A stretch of DNA of 64,000 nucleotides, from NCBI RefSeq assembly GCF_030696885.1, contig NZ_JAUYRI010000020.1, forward strand, positions 53,071-117,070, written 5' to 3'. Each line of letters begins with the position of its first letter. Position 1 is the stretch's first letter. Positions 46,213-56,734 of the stretch are shown piece after piece. The notes below the pieces were generated by a model. The model had not been told where the DNA came from, did not search any database, and worked only from the letters and a program-made list of their open reading frames with translations. Position numbers and translations under genes: made by a program. This DNA is from Thiobacillus sp. GTDB lineage: Bacteria > Pseudomonadota > Gammaproteobacteria > Burkholderiales > Thiobacillaceae.

Positions 46213-47181
46213 ATGAACACGAGTAATGCAATCTCCATCGGCGAACCCTGGATGTGGGGTGCCTTCATCGCCTTCGTGCTGGTCATGCTGGTGCTGGACC
46301 TGTTCGTGTTCGGCGGCAACAAGGCGCACAAGGTAAGCGTCAAAGAAGCCGCCGGCTGGTCGCTGGGATGGTTGAGTCTGGCGCTGCTTTTCAACGTGGG
46401 TCTTTGGTGGCACCTGACGGGCACCGTCGGGCCTGAGGTCGCCGACCGCAAGGCGCTGGAATTCCTCACTGGCTATCTGATCGAGAAGTCGCTGTCGGTG
46501 GATAACGTCTTCGTTTTTCTGCTGATTTTCACCGCCTTCCATGTCCCCGCCGAATATCAGCGCCGGGTGCTCCTCTACGGCGTGCTGGGCGCTATCGTCA
46601 TGCGCGCCATCATGATCCTGGCAGGGGCCTGGGTGGTGCGGGAGTATTCCTGGGTGCTGTACATCTTCGGCGCTTTCCTCGTCGTCACCGGCATACGCAT
46701 GCTGGTGATGGCAGAAAAGACGCCGGACCTGGAGAAAAACCCGGTGCTGAAATTCGCGCGTAAACATCTGCGCATCACCGAGGACTATCACGGCGAGAAA
46801 TTCACCGTGATGAAGAACGGTGTGCGCTATTTCACGCCGCTGTTCCTAGTGCTGATTCTGATCGAGGTCACCGACCTGGTGTTCGCGGTGGATTCCATTC
46901 CGGCCATCTTCGCCATCACCACCGATCCCTTCATCGTTTTCACTTCCAACATCTTCGCCATCATGGGCCTGCGCGCACTGTATTTCCTGCTGGCCGACGT
47001 GGCGGATCGCTTCCATCTGCTGAAATACGGCCTGGCCATGGTGCTCACCTTCATTGGCACCAAGATGCTCATCATGCCCTGGTACCACATACCGGTGCAG
47101 GCCTCGCTCGCCATCGTGGCCATCTTGATCGGATCGAGCGTGATTGCCAGCCTGATCGCCACGCGCAAGAAAGCGGCGTGA
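46213..47181 (+). CDS. TerC/Alx family integral membrane protein
   Basis: 322 residues with about nine membrane segments. Family marks: VLDLFVFGGNKAHKVSVKEA, EKSLSVDNVFVFLLIF, FTPLFLVLILIEVTDLVFAVDSIPAIFAITTDPFIVFTSNIFAIMGLRALYF. Conserved Asp and Glu residues in the membrane suggest metal transport; Alx-type members export manganese. No tellurite genes are nearby. The stop codon overlaps the start of a relic lipoprotein reading frame. Confidence 0.92.
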   Translation: MNTSNAISIGEPWMWGAFIAFVLVMLVLDLFVFGGNKAHKVSVKEAAGWSLGWLSLALLFNVGLWWHLTGTVGPEVADRKALEFLTGYLIEKSLSVDNVFVFLLIFTAFHVPAEYQRRVLLYGVLGAIVMRAIMILAGAWVVREYSWVLYIFGAFLVVTGIRMLVMAEKTPDLEKNPVLKFARKHLRITEDYHGEKFTVMKNGVRYFTPLFLVLILIEVTDLVFAVDSIPAIFAITTDPFIVFTSNIFAIMGLRALYFLLADVADRFHLLKYGLAMVLTFIGTKMLIMPWYHIPVQASLAIVAILIGSSVIASLIATRKKAA

Positions 47182-47398
47182 TGCTTCCGCGTTTGCTCGG
47201 TGTCGTGCTGCTCGCGGGCGCCCTCGGCGGATGCGCCGAGCCGCCTACAGTAACGCGGACAACGAGCAGTTGAAGGCCTTGCTGGCGCAAGACGTGCCGA
47301 TCTACGACATGCGCCGGCAGGCAGAATGGTGATCGACCGGTGTGGTGGAGGGTCGCCACACGCTGATTTTCGTGGATGCAGGGCACCACCAAGCCTAG
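47181..47398 (+). pseudogene. Relic of a rhodanese-like lipoprotein gene
   Basis: From ATG 47181 a frame encodes a lipoprotein-like signal (LLGVVLLAGALGGCAEPP) but stops at 47273. A second frame gives NADNEQLKALLAQDVPIYDMRRQAEW then TGA, followed without shift by STGVVEGRHTLIFVDA. Together these read as the start of a rhodanese domain (VPIYDMRRQAEWSTG-V-EG) broken by a frameshift and a stop, and truncated before the active-site loop. No intact gene exists between 47182 and 47511. Confidence 0.65.
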
Positions 47399-47511
47399 CC
47401 GGCTGATCGAACTCGCGGCCCCCTGATTGTTCCCTCATGATCATGATGGCCGTCTTGTAACTACCTGGCACGCTCGATCCACGAACTCGCCGAAGCACTG
47501 AAAGGACCCGC

Positions 47512-47739
47512 ATGAACAGCAAACCCGAACGCGATGTAGAAAAAAACTACCCCCTGCCGGAATTCATTGCGAAGTTGCGGCGCCTTGCCGATGCGCTCGA
47601 ACAGGGCGAACGCTTTGAAATTCAGATCGCAGGCGAAAGAATTTCGGTGCCGGCGCGGGCGATATGCAATATCGAGCACGAACGCGAAGGCGCGTCGGAG
47701 GAAATCGAATTCCAGATCAAATGGGAGAACCCGCAATGA
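47512..47739 (+). CDS. Amphi-Trp domain protein
   Basis: 75 residues. The pattern NYPLPEFIAKLRRLADALEQGERFEIQIAGERISVPARA, an acidic stretch, then EIEFQIKW with a final Trp, fits the small amphi-Trp family of unknown function. It overlaps the next gene by four bases (ATGA). AAAGG at 47500-47504 precedes the ATG. Confidence 0.75.
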   Translation: MNSKPERDVEKNYPLPEFIAKLRRLADALEQGERFEIQIAGERISVPARAICNIEHEREGASEEIEFQIKWENPQ

Positions 47740-48770
47740 ACCCCGAACAGCAGAAATCCATCCTCGCCATTGCCCTCTACGCCGCCTTCGCCGACGGCGC
47801 CAAGCACGACCGTGAGCGCGAGGAAATCCGCCGCATCGCCGAGTCCCTCGGCGGCGAAGCGGGTGGGGCCGATCTCGCGCGCCTCTACCAGGACGTGCTG
47901 CTCAAGCGCGTTAGCCTGGATGCCGCTACCGCCGCGTTGCAGGACCCCGGCGAGCGCCAGTTGGCGTATGAAATGGCGGTGTGCGTGTGCGACGCCGACG
48001 GTCGCCAGAGCGAGTCAGAGCAACGCTTCCTGAACGACCTGAAAGCCCTGTTGAAGCTCGATGCCGGACAGGCCGCCGCCTTCGAGCGCGAGGCCGACGT
48101 CATCGTCGAACTGTCCGAGGCCGCGGCGCCCGCCGTCGTGGCAGGCACCGCTGTTGCCGCTGCACCCGGCCCAGCGAAGTCGTTGGCGGCTAGGCCGCCT
48201 TACGAATCCGGCGTGCCCCTTGCGGGTGCAGTGGTGGCGGCGCAGCCGAACGTGACCGAGGCAGAGCTGGACAAGTCCATCCTCAACTACGCGCTGATGA
48301 ACGGCGCCTTGGAACTGCTGCCGCAGTCGTGGGCGTCCATGGCCATCATTCCGCTGCAGATCAAGATGGTGTACGGCATCGGCAAGGCTCACGGGGTTCA
48401 GCTCGACCAGGGCCACATCAAGGAATTCATCGCCGCCGCCGGGGTGGGGCTCACCTCGCAATATCTCGAACAGTTTGGCCGCAAGTTGCTGGGCGGCCTG
48501 CTCGGCAAGGCCGCCGGCAAGACCTTCGGCAAGGTGGGCAGTGCTGCCACCGGCATGGCCTTCTCCTTTGCCACCACCTACGCGCTGGGGCAGCTCGCCA
48601 AGCGCTATTACGCCGGCGGCCGGGTGATGAATACGGTGGTGCTTAAAGAAACGTTCCAGAACCTGCTCGGCCCCGCCAAGCAGATGCAAACGCAATACCT
48701 GCCGCAGATCCAGCAGCAGGCGGGCAACCTCGACATGGGCCGCGTCATGGCCATGGTGCGCGGGGTTTAA
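47736..48770 (+). CDS. TerB-like / membrane-associated stress-type protein
   Basis: 344 residues from ATG 47736, coupled to the amphi-Trp gene. The N-terminal 120 residues (KSILAIALYAAFADGAKHDREREEIRRIAE...MAVCVCDADGRQSESEQRFLNDL) look like a TerB/tellurite-resistance helical domain with acidic metal-binding patches. A Pro/Ala linker follows, then a glycine- and alanine-rich, DUF697-like helical part (IPLQIKMVYGIGKAHG, FGRKLLGGLLGKAAGKTFGKVG) that may insert in the membrane. Role unknown; the TerC neighbour suggests metal stress. Confidence 0.7.
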   Translation: MNPEQQKSILAIALYAAFADGAKHDREREEIRRIAESLGGEAGGADLARLYQDVLLKRVSLDAATAALQDPGERQLAYEMAVCVCDADGRQSESEQRFLNDLKALLKLDAGQAAAFEREADVIVELSEAAAPAVVAGTAVAAAPGPAKSLAARPPYESGVPLAGAVVAAQPNVTEAELDKSILNYALMNGALELLPQSWASMAIIPLQIKMVYGIGKAHGVQLDQGHIKEFIAAAGVGLTSQYLEQFGRKLLGGLLGKAAGKTFGKVGSAATGMAFSFATTYALGQLAKRYYAGGRVMNTVVLKETFQNLLGPAKQMQTQYLPQIQQQAGNLDMGRVMAMVRGV

Positions 48771-48775
48771 ACGTC

Positions 48776-49366
48776 TTGCGGATATTTTCGGCCCTCTACG
48801 CCCGGACCATGCGCTGGTCGCGGCACTGCCATGCGCCGTGGTATCTGGGCGGGGTGAGCTTCGCTGAATCGTCGTTCTTTCCGATTCCGCCCGACGTGAT
48901 GCTCGCGCCGATGAGCCTCGCCAATCCGTCCAAGGCCTGGCGCTTCGCTTTAATTACCACGCTGGCCTCGGTGGCCGGTGGCCTGTTCGGTTATGCCATC
49001 GGCTATTTCGCCTTCGATTCATTCGAGCCCTGGCTGCGCGCTTCCAAATATTGGGACAGCTATCTGGCCGCGGTGAGCTGGTTCGAGCGCTGGGGCTTCT
49101 GGGCGGTGTTCATCGCCGGTTTTTCGCCGATCCCCTACAAGGTGTTCACCATTGCCGCCGGCGCCCTCTCCATGGCGCTGCTGCCCTTCACCCTGGCCTC
49201 GCTGATCGGGCGCGGCGCGCGTTTCTTCTTGGTTGCCGGGCTGATGGCCTGGGGCGGCGCACGCATGGAAGCGGCGTTGCATCGCACCATCGACCGCCTG
49301 GGCTGGGCGACCGTCGCGTTGGTCGTGGTCGGCGCGATCGTCTACCACTGGGCGGGCATGTCATGA
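48776..49366 (+). CDS. DedA/YqaA family membrane protein
   Basis: 196 residues with about five membrane segments. YLGGVSFAESSFFPIPPDVMLAPMSLANP and FIAGFSPIPYKVFTIAAGAL are typical of YqaA-type DedA proteins, putative lipid or proton-coupled carriers. Start is TTG 48776, giving the family N-terminus MRIFSALYARTMRWSRH; ATG 48809 would lose it. It overlaps the following gene by four bases. Confidence 0.85.
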   Translation: MRIFSALYARTMRWSRHCHAPWYLGGVSFAESSFFPIPPDVMLAPMSLANPSKAWRFALITTLASVAGGLFGYAIGYFAFDSFEPWLRASKYWDSYLAAVSWFERWGFWAVFIAGFSPIPYKVFTIAAGALSMALLPFTLASLIGRGARFFLVAGLMAWGGARMEAALHRTIDRLGWATVALVVVGAIVYHWAGMS

Positions 49367-50235
49367 CTGGCCCGGCGCCGGCGAAGCCCGTTGCCGGGCC
49401 GTATTCCGGTCGGCGCGTCACTCTGCTCACGCAGCATGGCAAGGAACGGGTGATCGCGCCGGTGCTGGATGCCGCGCTCGGCTGCCGGGTCGAGTGGGTG
49501 GGCGGCTTCGATACCGATACTCTGGGCACCTTCGCCCGCGATATCCCGCGCGCCGGCACGCAGCTCGAAGCGGCGCGCAGGAAGGCGCGCATCGGCATGG
49601 AATTATCGGGCCTGCCGCTGGGCCTGGCGAGCGAGGGCGCGTTCGGGCCGGATCCGATGGCGGGACTGTTCCCCTGGAACGTCGAGCTGCTGGTATTCAT
49701 CGACGACGAGCGTGGCATCGAAGTGACGGGCATGGCGCAGCAAGCGACGCGGTTCGCCCACCTGCTCACGGACGACTGGGCGCAGGCCGTGCAATTCGCC
49801 TGCCAGGCCGGATTCCCCGAGCATCACCTGGTGGTGCGCCCGCAAGGCCAGGACGACCCCCGCATTGAAAAAGGCCTCGCCGGCTGGACGGCGCTCGAAG
49901 CGGCTTTCAACCAGGCGCGCGGGCAGGCGGAAAACGGCCGGGTATTTCTGGAAAACGACCTCCGCGCCCATGCCCATCCCACCCGCATGGACGTCATCCG
50001 TCTGGCCGCCGTGGACCTCGCGGCCAAACTGAATTCGCTTTGCCCCGCGTGCGGCACGCCGGGCTTCCAGGTGATGGAGCGATTAAGCGGCTTGCCCTGT
50101 GCCGACTGCGGCGCGCCCACGCGGGAGATTCGCGCCGACATTCACGGCTGTCTCAAGTGCGCGCACCGTGAGACCCGCGCGCGTGCCGGTGTGGAACATG
50201 CCGATCCGGGCCGCTGCGATTATTGCAACCCCTGA
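49363..50235 (+). CDS. DUF6671-like protein with C-terminal zinc ribbon
   Basis: 290 residues from ATG 49363, coupled to the DedA gene by ATGA. The N-terminal part (GRRVTLLTQHGKERVIAPVLDAALGCRVEWVGGFDTDTLGTFARDIPR) and the central ENDLRAHAHPTRMDVI segment resemble the DUF6671 family. The C-terminus carries CPACG, CADCG, CLKC and CDYC, likely two zinc ribbons. Biochemical function unknown. Confidence 0.7.
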   Translation: MTGPAPAKPVAGPYSGRRVTLLTQHGKERVIAPVLDAALGCRVEWVGGFDTDTLGTFARDIPRAGTQLEAARRKARIGMELSGLPLGLASEGAFGPDPMAGLFPWNVELLVFIDDERGIEVTGMAQQATRFAHLLTDDWAQAVQFACQAGFPEHHLVVRPQGQDDPRIEKGLAGWTALEAAFNQARGQAENGRVFLENDLRAHAHPTRMDVIRLAAVDLAAKLNSLCPACGTPGFQVMERLSGLPCADCGAPTREIRADIHGCLKCAHRETRARAGVEHADPGRCDYCNP

Positions 50236-50280
50236 CCATGCCTGAGCGAACGATGCTGAACCGCCTGCGGCGTCTGTCAC

Positions 50281-50457
50281 CCAAAACCACTCAAGGCCGA
50301 CCAGTCGGCCGGACTGACCACAGCGCTGGTCGCGATTCCCGACGGCATCGCCTCGGCTATTCTGGCTGGACTCAATCCGAAGCACGGTCACTATGCGCTG
50401 ATGATCGGCGCGCTGATCGCGGCCATGCCGACGGCGAGGCCGGTCCTGCCCATTTAA
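50281..50457 (+). pseudogene. Relic of a SulP transporter N-terminus
   Basis: A 58-codon frame reads PLKADQSAGLTTALVAIPDGIASAILAGLNP then GHYALMIGALIAAMPTARPVLPI and stops. This matches the first two membrane segments of SulP proteins but has no start in frame and no downstream remainder. A short leader MLNRLRRLSP in another frame just upstream fits a frameshifted SulP N-terminus. It lies directly before the P-type ATPase gene. Confidence 0.6.
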
Positions 50458-50470
50458 GGAAAACCGAGAC

Positions 50471-53160
<2,690 letters not shown>

Positions 53161-53164
<4 letters not shown>

Positions 53165-53286
53165 GCAAAAAGATTCCTTCTGCGGAAAATCATGGCATGG
53201 GCAACGTGCCGGCCAGGTCCGCGTGGTTCTTGCCGCCCCGGGGTGGTGCGGCCATGCAATTCCTGATGCGCAAGGGAATCGGATGA
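53161..53286 (+). CDS. Possible 41-residue small protein after the P-type ATPase
   Basis: An ATG overlapping the ATPase stop (ATGA at 53161-53164) opens a 41-codon frame with a basic, glycine-rich product (MSKKIPSAENHGMGNVPARS...). Coupling to the ATPase is the only argument for it; it borders decayed sequence and may itself be a remnant. Not recognised. Confidence 0.2.
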
Positions 53287-53302
53287 AGCCAGGCTGGAGC
53301 AC

Positions 53303-53681
53303 TGGGTGCGCGAGTTCATCGCCGAGCACACCGCTAGGCTGGCGTATCCGGAATTTGGTCCGGATGTGGCACGGCAGGCGATGTTGTTCGCGCGTATCGT
53401 GCCCTGTCGGATACGGCCCAGACAGTTGAAGGGTGCACCGGCCTGCCCACAAGGGGACTTCGATCCACTGCGGGCTCAAGCCGTGTGGGATCGTATGCCA
53501 AAGCTCCAGCGACCCCGACAGCCAGAAGTTCATCAACTGGTCGCTGCCGTCCGCGCATGGGCTGATCAGCAAGGATCGCGCGGTGCCCAGGCTGCGCCGC
53601 CGCTGCGCGCCGCTGTTCCGGGTGATGACGCCGGCCGAGGCCGTGCACCCGTTGTTGCCGGCTGTCGACGCCGCAGCATGA
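53303..53681 (+). pseudogene. Relic of a fused thioredoxin-end and PIN gene
   Basis: The start reads WVREFIAEHT-like sequence, the end of the thioredoxin at 42808-43176, then jumps to LAYPEFGPDVARQAMLFAR, matching the middle of the PIN protein at 43169-43606. After frame changes it resumes as SDPDSQKFIN..LISKDRAVPRLRRRCAPLFRVMTPAEAV to TGA 53681. So part of a trx-PIN copy has suffered an internal deletion and frameshifts. It precedes htpX copy 2. The remainder of 53165-53784 holds no intact gene that I can support. Confidence 0.8.
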
Positions 53682-53784
53682 AAAGCCCCCGGATTTGGGA
53701 TAATGTCCGCGCCCACCTTGAACTTGCGCAAGCCAACACCATCTTAAACACGTTCGCTGTCCGGATTTTCCACTGGAGTACTTG

Positions 53785-54669
53785 ATGAAACGTATTGCCC
53801 TCTTCCTTGCCACCAACATTGCCATTTTGCTGGTGCTGTCGATCGCCATGCGCGTGCTGGGCCTTGAGCCCTATCTCACCGAGACCGGGCTGAATCTGAC
53901 TTCGCTGCTGGTCATGGCTGCGGTGATGGGCTTTGGCGGTTCATTCATTTCGCTCGCCATTTCCAAATGGATGGCGAAAAAATCGATGGGGGTGCGGGTG
54001 ATCGAGTCGCCGTCGAATTCGACCGAGCTCTGGCTGGTCGACACGGTGAAGAAATACGCGGCTGACGCCGGCATCGGCATGCCCGAAGTCGGCATTTTCG
54101 ACACCCCCGAAGTCAACGCCTTCGCCACCGGCATGACCCGCAACAGTTCGCTGGTTGCGGTGTCCTCCGGCCTGTTGCAGAAGATGACGCGGCCCGAGGC
54201 CGAGGCGGTGGTGGGCCACGAAATCGCCCACATCGCCAACGGCGACATGGTCACGCTGACGCTGATCCAGGGCGTGGTGAACACCTTCGTGATCTTCCTG
54301 TCGCGCGTCATCGGCCACACCGTCGACCGCGTCGTGTTCAAGAACGAACGCGGCCATGGCCCGGCATTCTGGATTACCACCATCGTCGCCCAGATGGTGC
54401 TCGGCATCCTGGCGTCGATCATCGTCATGTGGTTCTCGCGCCAGCGCGAATTCCGCGCCGACCGCGGCGGCGCCAGCCTGGCCGGCGGCACGGCGATGAT
54501 CGCCGCGCTGGAGCGCCTGAACAGCCTGCATCCGGCCCCGCTGCCGGAAAAAATGGCCGCGTTCGGCATCGCCGGCGGCGGCGCCCACGGGCTCAAGCGC
54601 CTGTTCATGACGCACCCGCCGCTGGAAGAGCGTATTGCCGCGCTGCGCAGCGTGCTGCAGTCGGCGTAA
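53785..54669 (+). CDS. htpX: Membrane zinc protease HtpX (copy 2)
   Basis: 294 residues, nearly the same as copy 1 along its whole length, including the HEIAH zinc motif and both membrane pairs; differences cluster in the first 60 residues and the C-terminus (RSVLQSA). Start ATG 53785 has GGAG six bases upstream; the TTG before it is ignored. It belongs to the duplicated segment that also left the trx/PIN relic. Both copies look functional. Confidence 0.95.
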   Translation: MKRIALFLATNIAILLVLSIAMRVLGLEPYLTETGLNLTSLLVMAAVMGFGGSFISLAISKWMAKKSMGVRVIESPSNSTELWLVDTVKKYAADAGIGMPEVGIFDTPEVNAFATGMTRNSSLVAVSSGLLQKMTRPEAEAVVGHEIAHIANGDMVTLTLIQGVVNTFVIFLSRVIGHTVDRVVFKNERGHGPAFWITTIVAQMVLGILASIIVMWFSRQREFRADRGGASLAGGTAMIAALERLNSLHPAPLPEKMAAFGIAGGGAHGLKRLFMTHPPLEERIAALRSVLQSA

Positions 54670-54679
54670 GGGCGTCACG

Positions 54680-55372
54680 ATGGCACAACGTCCTGCCCAC
54701 TCGCTGCTCGAACTCGCGTTCACGATCCTCGTCCCCGCACTGGTGCTGATGAAATTCAGCAGCGAGGACGCGCTTGGCGCGATGAACGCGCTGCTGCTGG
54801 CGCTGGCGTTCCCGCTGGGCTGGGGTGCGTTCGAAATGGTGCGCCGCGGCAAGCCGGGCTGGCTTGCGGTGCTGGGACTGGTCAGCGTTCTGCTCACCGG
54901 TGGCATCGGAATTTTGGCGCTTGACCCGCAGTGGCTGGCGATCAAGGAGGCGGCCGTGCCGGGCGTGATCGGGCTGGCCGTGCTGATCTCGGCGCGGACC
55001 CGCTACCCGCTGGTGCGCACGCTGCTCTACAACCCGGCGGTGGTCGACGTCACGCGGGTGCAGCAGCAGCTGGACGAACGCGGCACCGCCGACGTGTTCG
55101 AGCAGCGCCTGCTGCTGGCCAACACGCTGCTGGCGAGCACGTTTTTCTTTTCGTCTGCGATGAATTACGCGCTGGCGACCTGGATCGTCACCAGTCCTGC
55201 CGGCAGTGCGGCGTTCAACGAGGAGCTCGGGCGGCTGACGCTGCTGAGCTATCCGATGATCGCCTTGCCGTCGATGCTGATGATGATGGCGGTGCTGGTC
55301 TTCCTGGCACGGACGGTGCACAGCCTCACCGGACTCAAGTTCGCCGAGATGCTGCACGCCGCGCGTCAGTAA
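54680..55372 (+). CDS. VC0807-like integral membrane protein
   Basis: 230 residues from ATG 54680, ten bases after htpX copy 2. About six membrane segments (LLELAFTILVPALVLMKF, MNALLLALAFPLGWGAFEMV, WLAVLGLVSVLLTGGIGIL, AVPGVIGLAVLISA and two C-terminal ones) and a cytosolic loop RVQQQLDERGTADVFEQRL. It fits the VC0807 membrane family of unknown function, distantly like intracellular septation proteins. Confidence 0.7.
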   Translation: MAQRPAHSLLELAFTILVPALVLMKFSSEDALGAMNALLLALAFPLGWGAFEMVRRGKPGWLAVLGLVSVLLTGGIGILALDPQWLAIKEAAVPGVIGLAVLISARTRYPLVRTLLYNPAVVDVTRVQQQLDERGTADVFEQRLLLANTLLASTFFFSSAMNYALATWIVTSPAGSAAFNEELGRLTLLSYPMIALPSMLMMMAVLVFLARTVHSLTGLKFAEMLHAARQ

Positions 55373-55427
55373 GCGCGGCCGACTGGGGGATAATGGGCGG
55401 ATTTCGCCGTCTCCGTCGCGACCCCTT

Positions 55428-56675
55428 ATGGACTTGACCCCCGCCCTGCTGCAACTCGCCACCCAGGCGCTCGACCTGGTGCTGGATTTCAAACGCCCGG
55501 CCGATGCCGTGCTGTCGGCCTTTTTTCGCGAACACAAGAAGCTCGGCGCGCGCGACCGTGCCTTCGTGGCCGAGGCCGTGTTCGGCGTGCTGCGGCGCTA
55601 CCGCTATCTGTCGGTGGTGGTGCCGGCGGCCAATCCGCGCACCCTGATCATTGCGTGGCTGATCAAGTCGCGCGGCATGAGCGGCGCGACGCTGGAGCAG
55701 TTCGCCCGGCCGGAGCTGATCGACCACATCCGCAACGCCAAAACCGATGACCTGCCGCTGCCGGTGGCGGCCGAGCTGCCCGACTGGGTGATCGAAAAGC
55801 TGCAGCAGTCGATGAGCGATGCCGACATCCTGGCGCTCGGCCGCGCGCTGCAGCAGCAGGCACCGCTCGACGTGCGGGTGAACGCGCACAAGGCCGGCCG
55901 CGACGCCGTGTTGGCGCAGTTGCAGGCGGAGGGCCTGGCGGTCGAGGCGACGCCGTATTCGCCGTGGGGCATTCGCTTCAAGGAACACCCCGCGATCAAC
56001 CGCCATCCATTGTTTCTCGATGGCAGCCTGGAAGTACAGGACGAGGGCAGCCAGCTGCTCGCGCTGCTGCTGGGCGCGCGGCGCGGCGAGATGGTGTGCG
56101 ATTTCTGCGCCGGCGCCGGCGGCAAGACGCTCGCGATCGGCGCGATGATGGCGTCGACCGGCCGGCTGTACGCGTTCGACGTGGCGGAAAAGCGGCTCGC
56201 CAACCTGAAGCCCCGGCTGGCGCGCTCCGGGCTGTCGAACGTGATGCCGCAGCTGATCGCGTCGGAAAACGACACCCGCGTCAAACGGCTCGCCGGCAAG
56301 CTCGACCGCGTGCTGGTCGACGCGCCATGCTCGGGCCTGGGCACGCTGCGCCGCAACCCCGACCTGAAATTCCGCCAGTCGCCCGAGAGCGTGGCCGAGC
56401 TGACGCAGAAGCAGACCGCGATCCTGCGCGCGGCGGCCAGACTGCTGAAGCCCGGCGGGCGCCTGGTCTACGCCACCTGCAGCCTGCTGCCGGAAGAGAA
56501 CGAAGCCATTGTCGACGCGCTGCTGGCCGAAGGCGGCTTTACGCTGCTGCCGGTAAACGAACTGCTGGCGCAGCACAAGATTCCGCTCGATACCGGCGCC
56601 CTGCTCAAGCTGTCGCCCGCCGTGCATGGCACCGATGGTTTCTTCGCCGCGGTGCTGGTCAAATCCGCCGCTTGA
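55428..56675 (+). CDS. RsmB/NOP-family RNA cytosine-5 methyltransferase
   Basis: 415 residues. N-terminal NusB-like helical region (HKKLGARDRAFVAEAVFGVLRRYR), then a Rossmann methyltransferase domain: VCDFCAGAGGKTLAIGAMM for SAM binding, VDAPCSGLGTLRRNPD with the catalytic Cys, and YATCSLLPEENE with the second Cys. This is the RsmB/NOP family that makes m5C in rRNA or tRNA. It differs from canonical RsmB by its shorter length; the target is not assigned. Confidence 0.85.
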   Translation: MDLTPALLQLATQALDLVLDFKRPADAVLSAFFREHKKLGARDRAFVAEAVFGVLRRYRYLSVVVPAANPRTLIIAWLIKSRGMSGATLEQFARPELIDHIRNAKTDDLPLPVAAELPDWVIEKLQQSMSDADILALGRALQQQAPLDVRVNAHKAGRDAVLAQLQAEGLAVEATPYSPWGIRFKEHPAINRHPLFLDGSLEVQDEGSQLLALLLGARRGEMVCDFCAGAGGKTLAIGAMMASTGRLYAFDVAEKRLANLKPRLARSGLSNVMPQLIASENDTRVKRLAGKLDRVLVDAPCSGLGTLRRNPDLKFRQSPESVAELTQKQTAILRAAARLLKPGGRLVYATCSLLPEENEAIVDALLAEGGFTLLPVNELLAQHKIPLDTGALLKLSPAVHGTDGFFAAVLVKSAA

Positions 56676-56734
56676 CCCGATCCGGATTGCAGATGAAACT
56701 TCGGCGTCTATGTTGGCTGCTGGATTGACCTGAT

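Noticed and set aside
47460..47482. TGGCACG near 47469 as another sigma-54 promoter
   Set aside because: The -12 part at the correct distance (ATCC) does not match TTGC.
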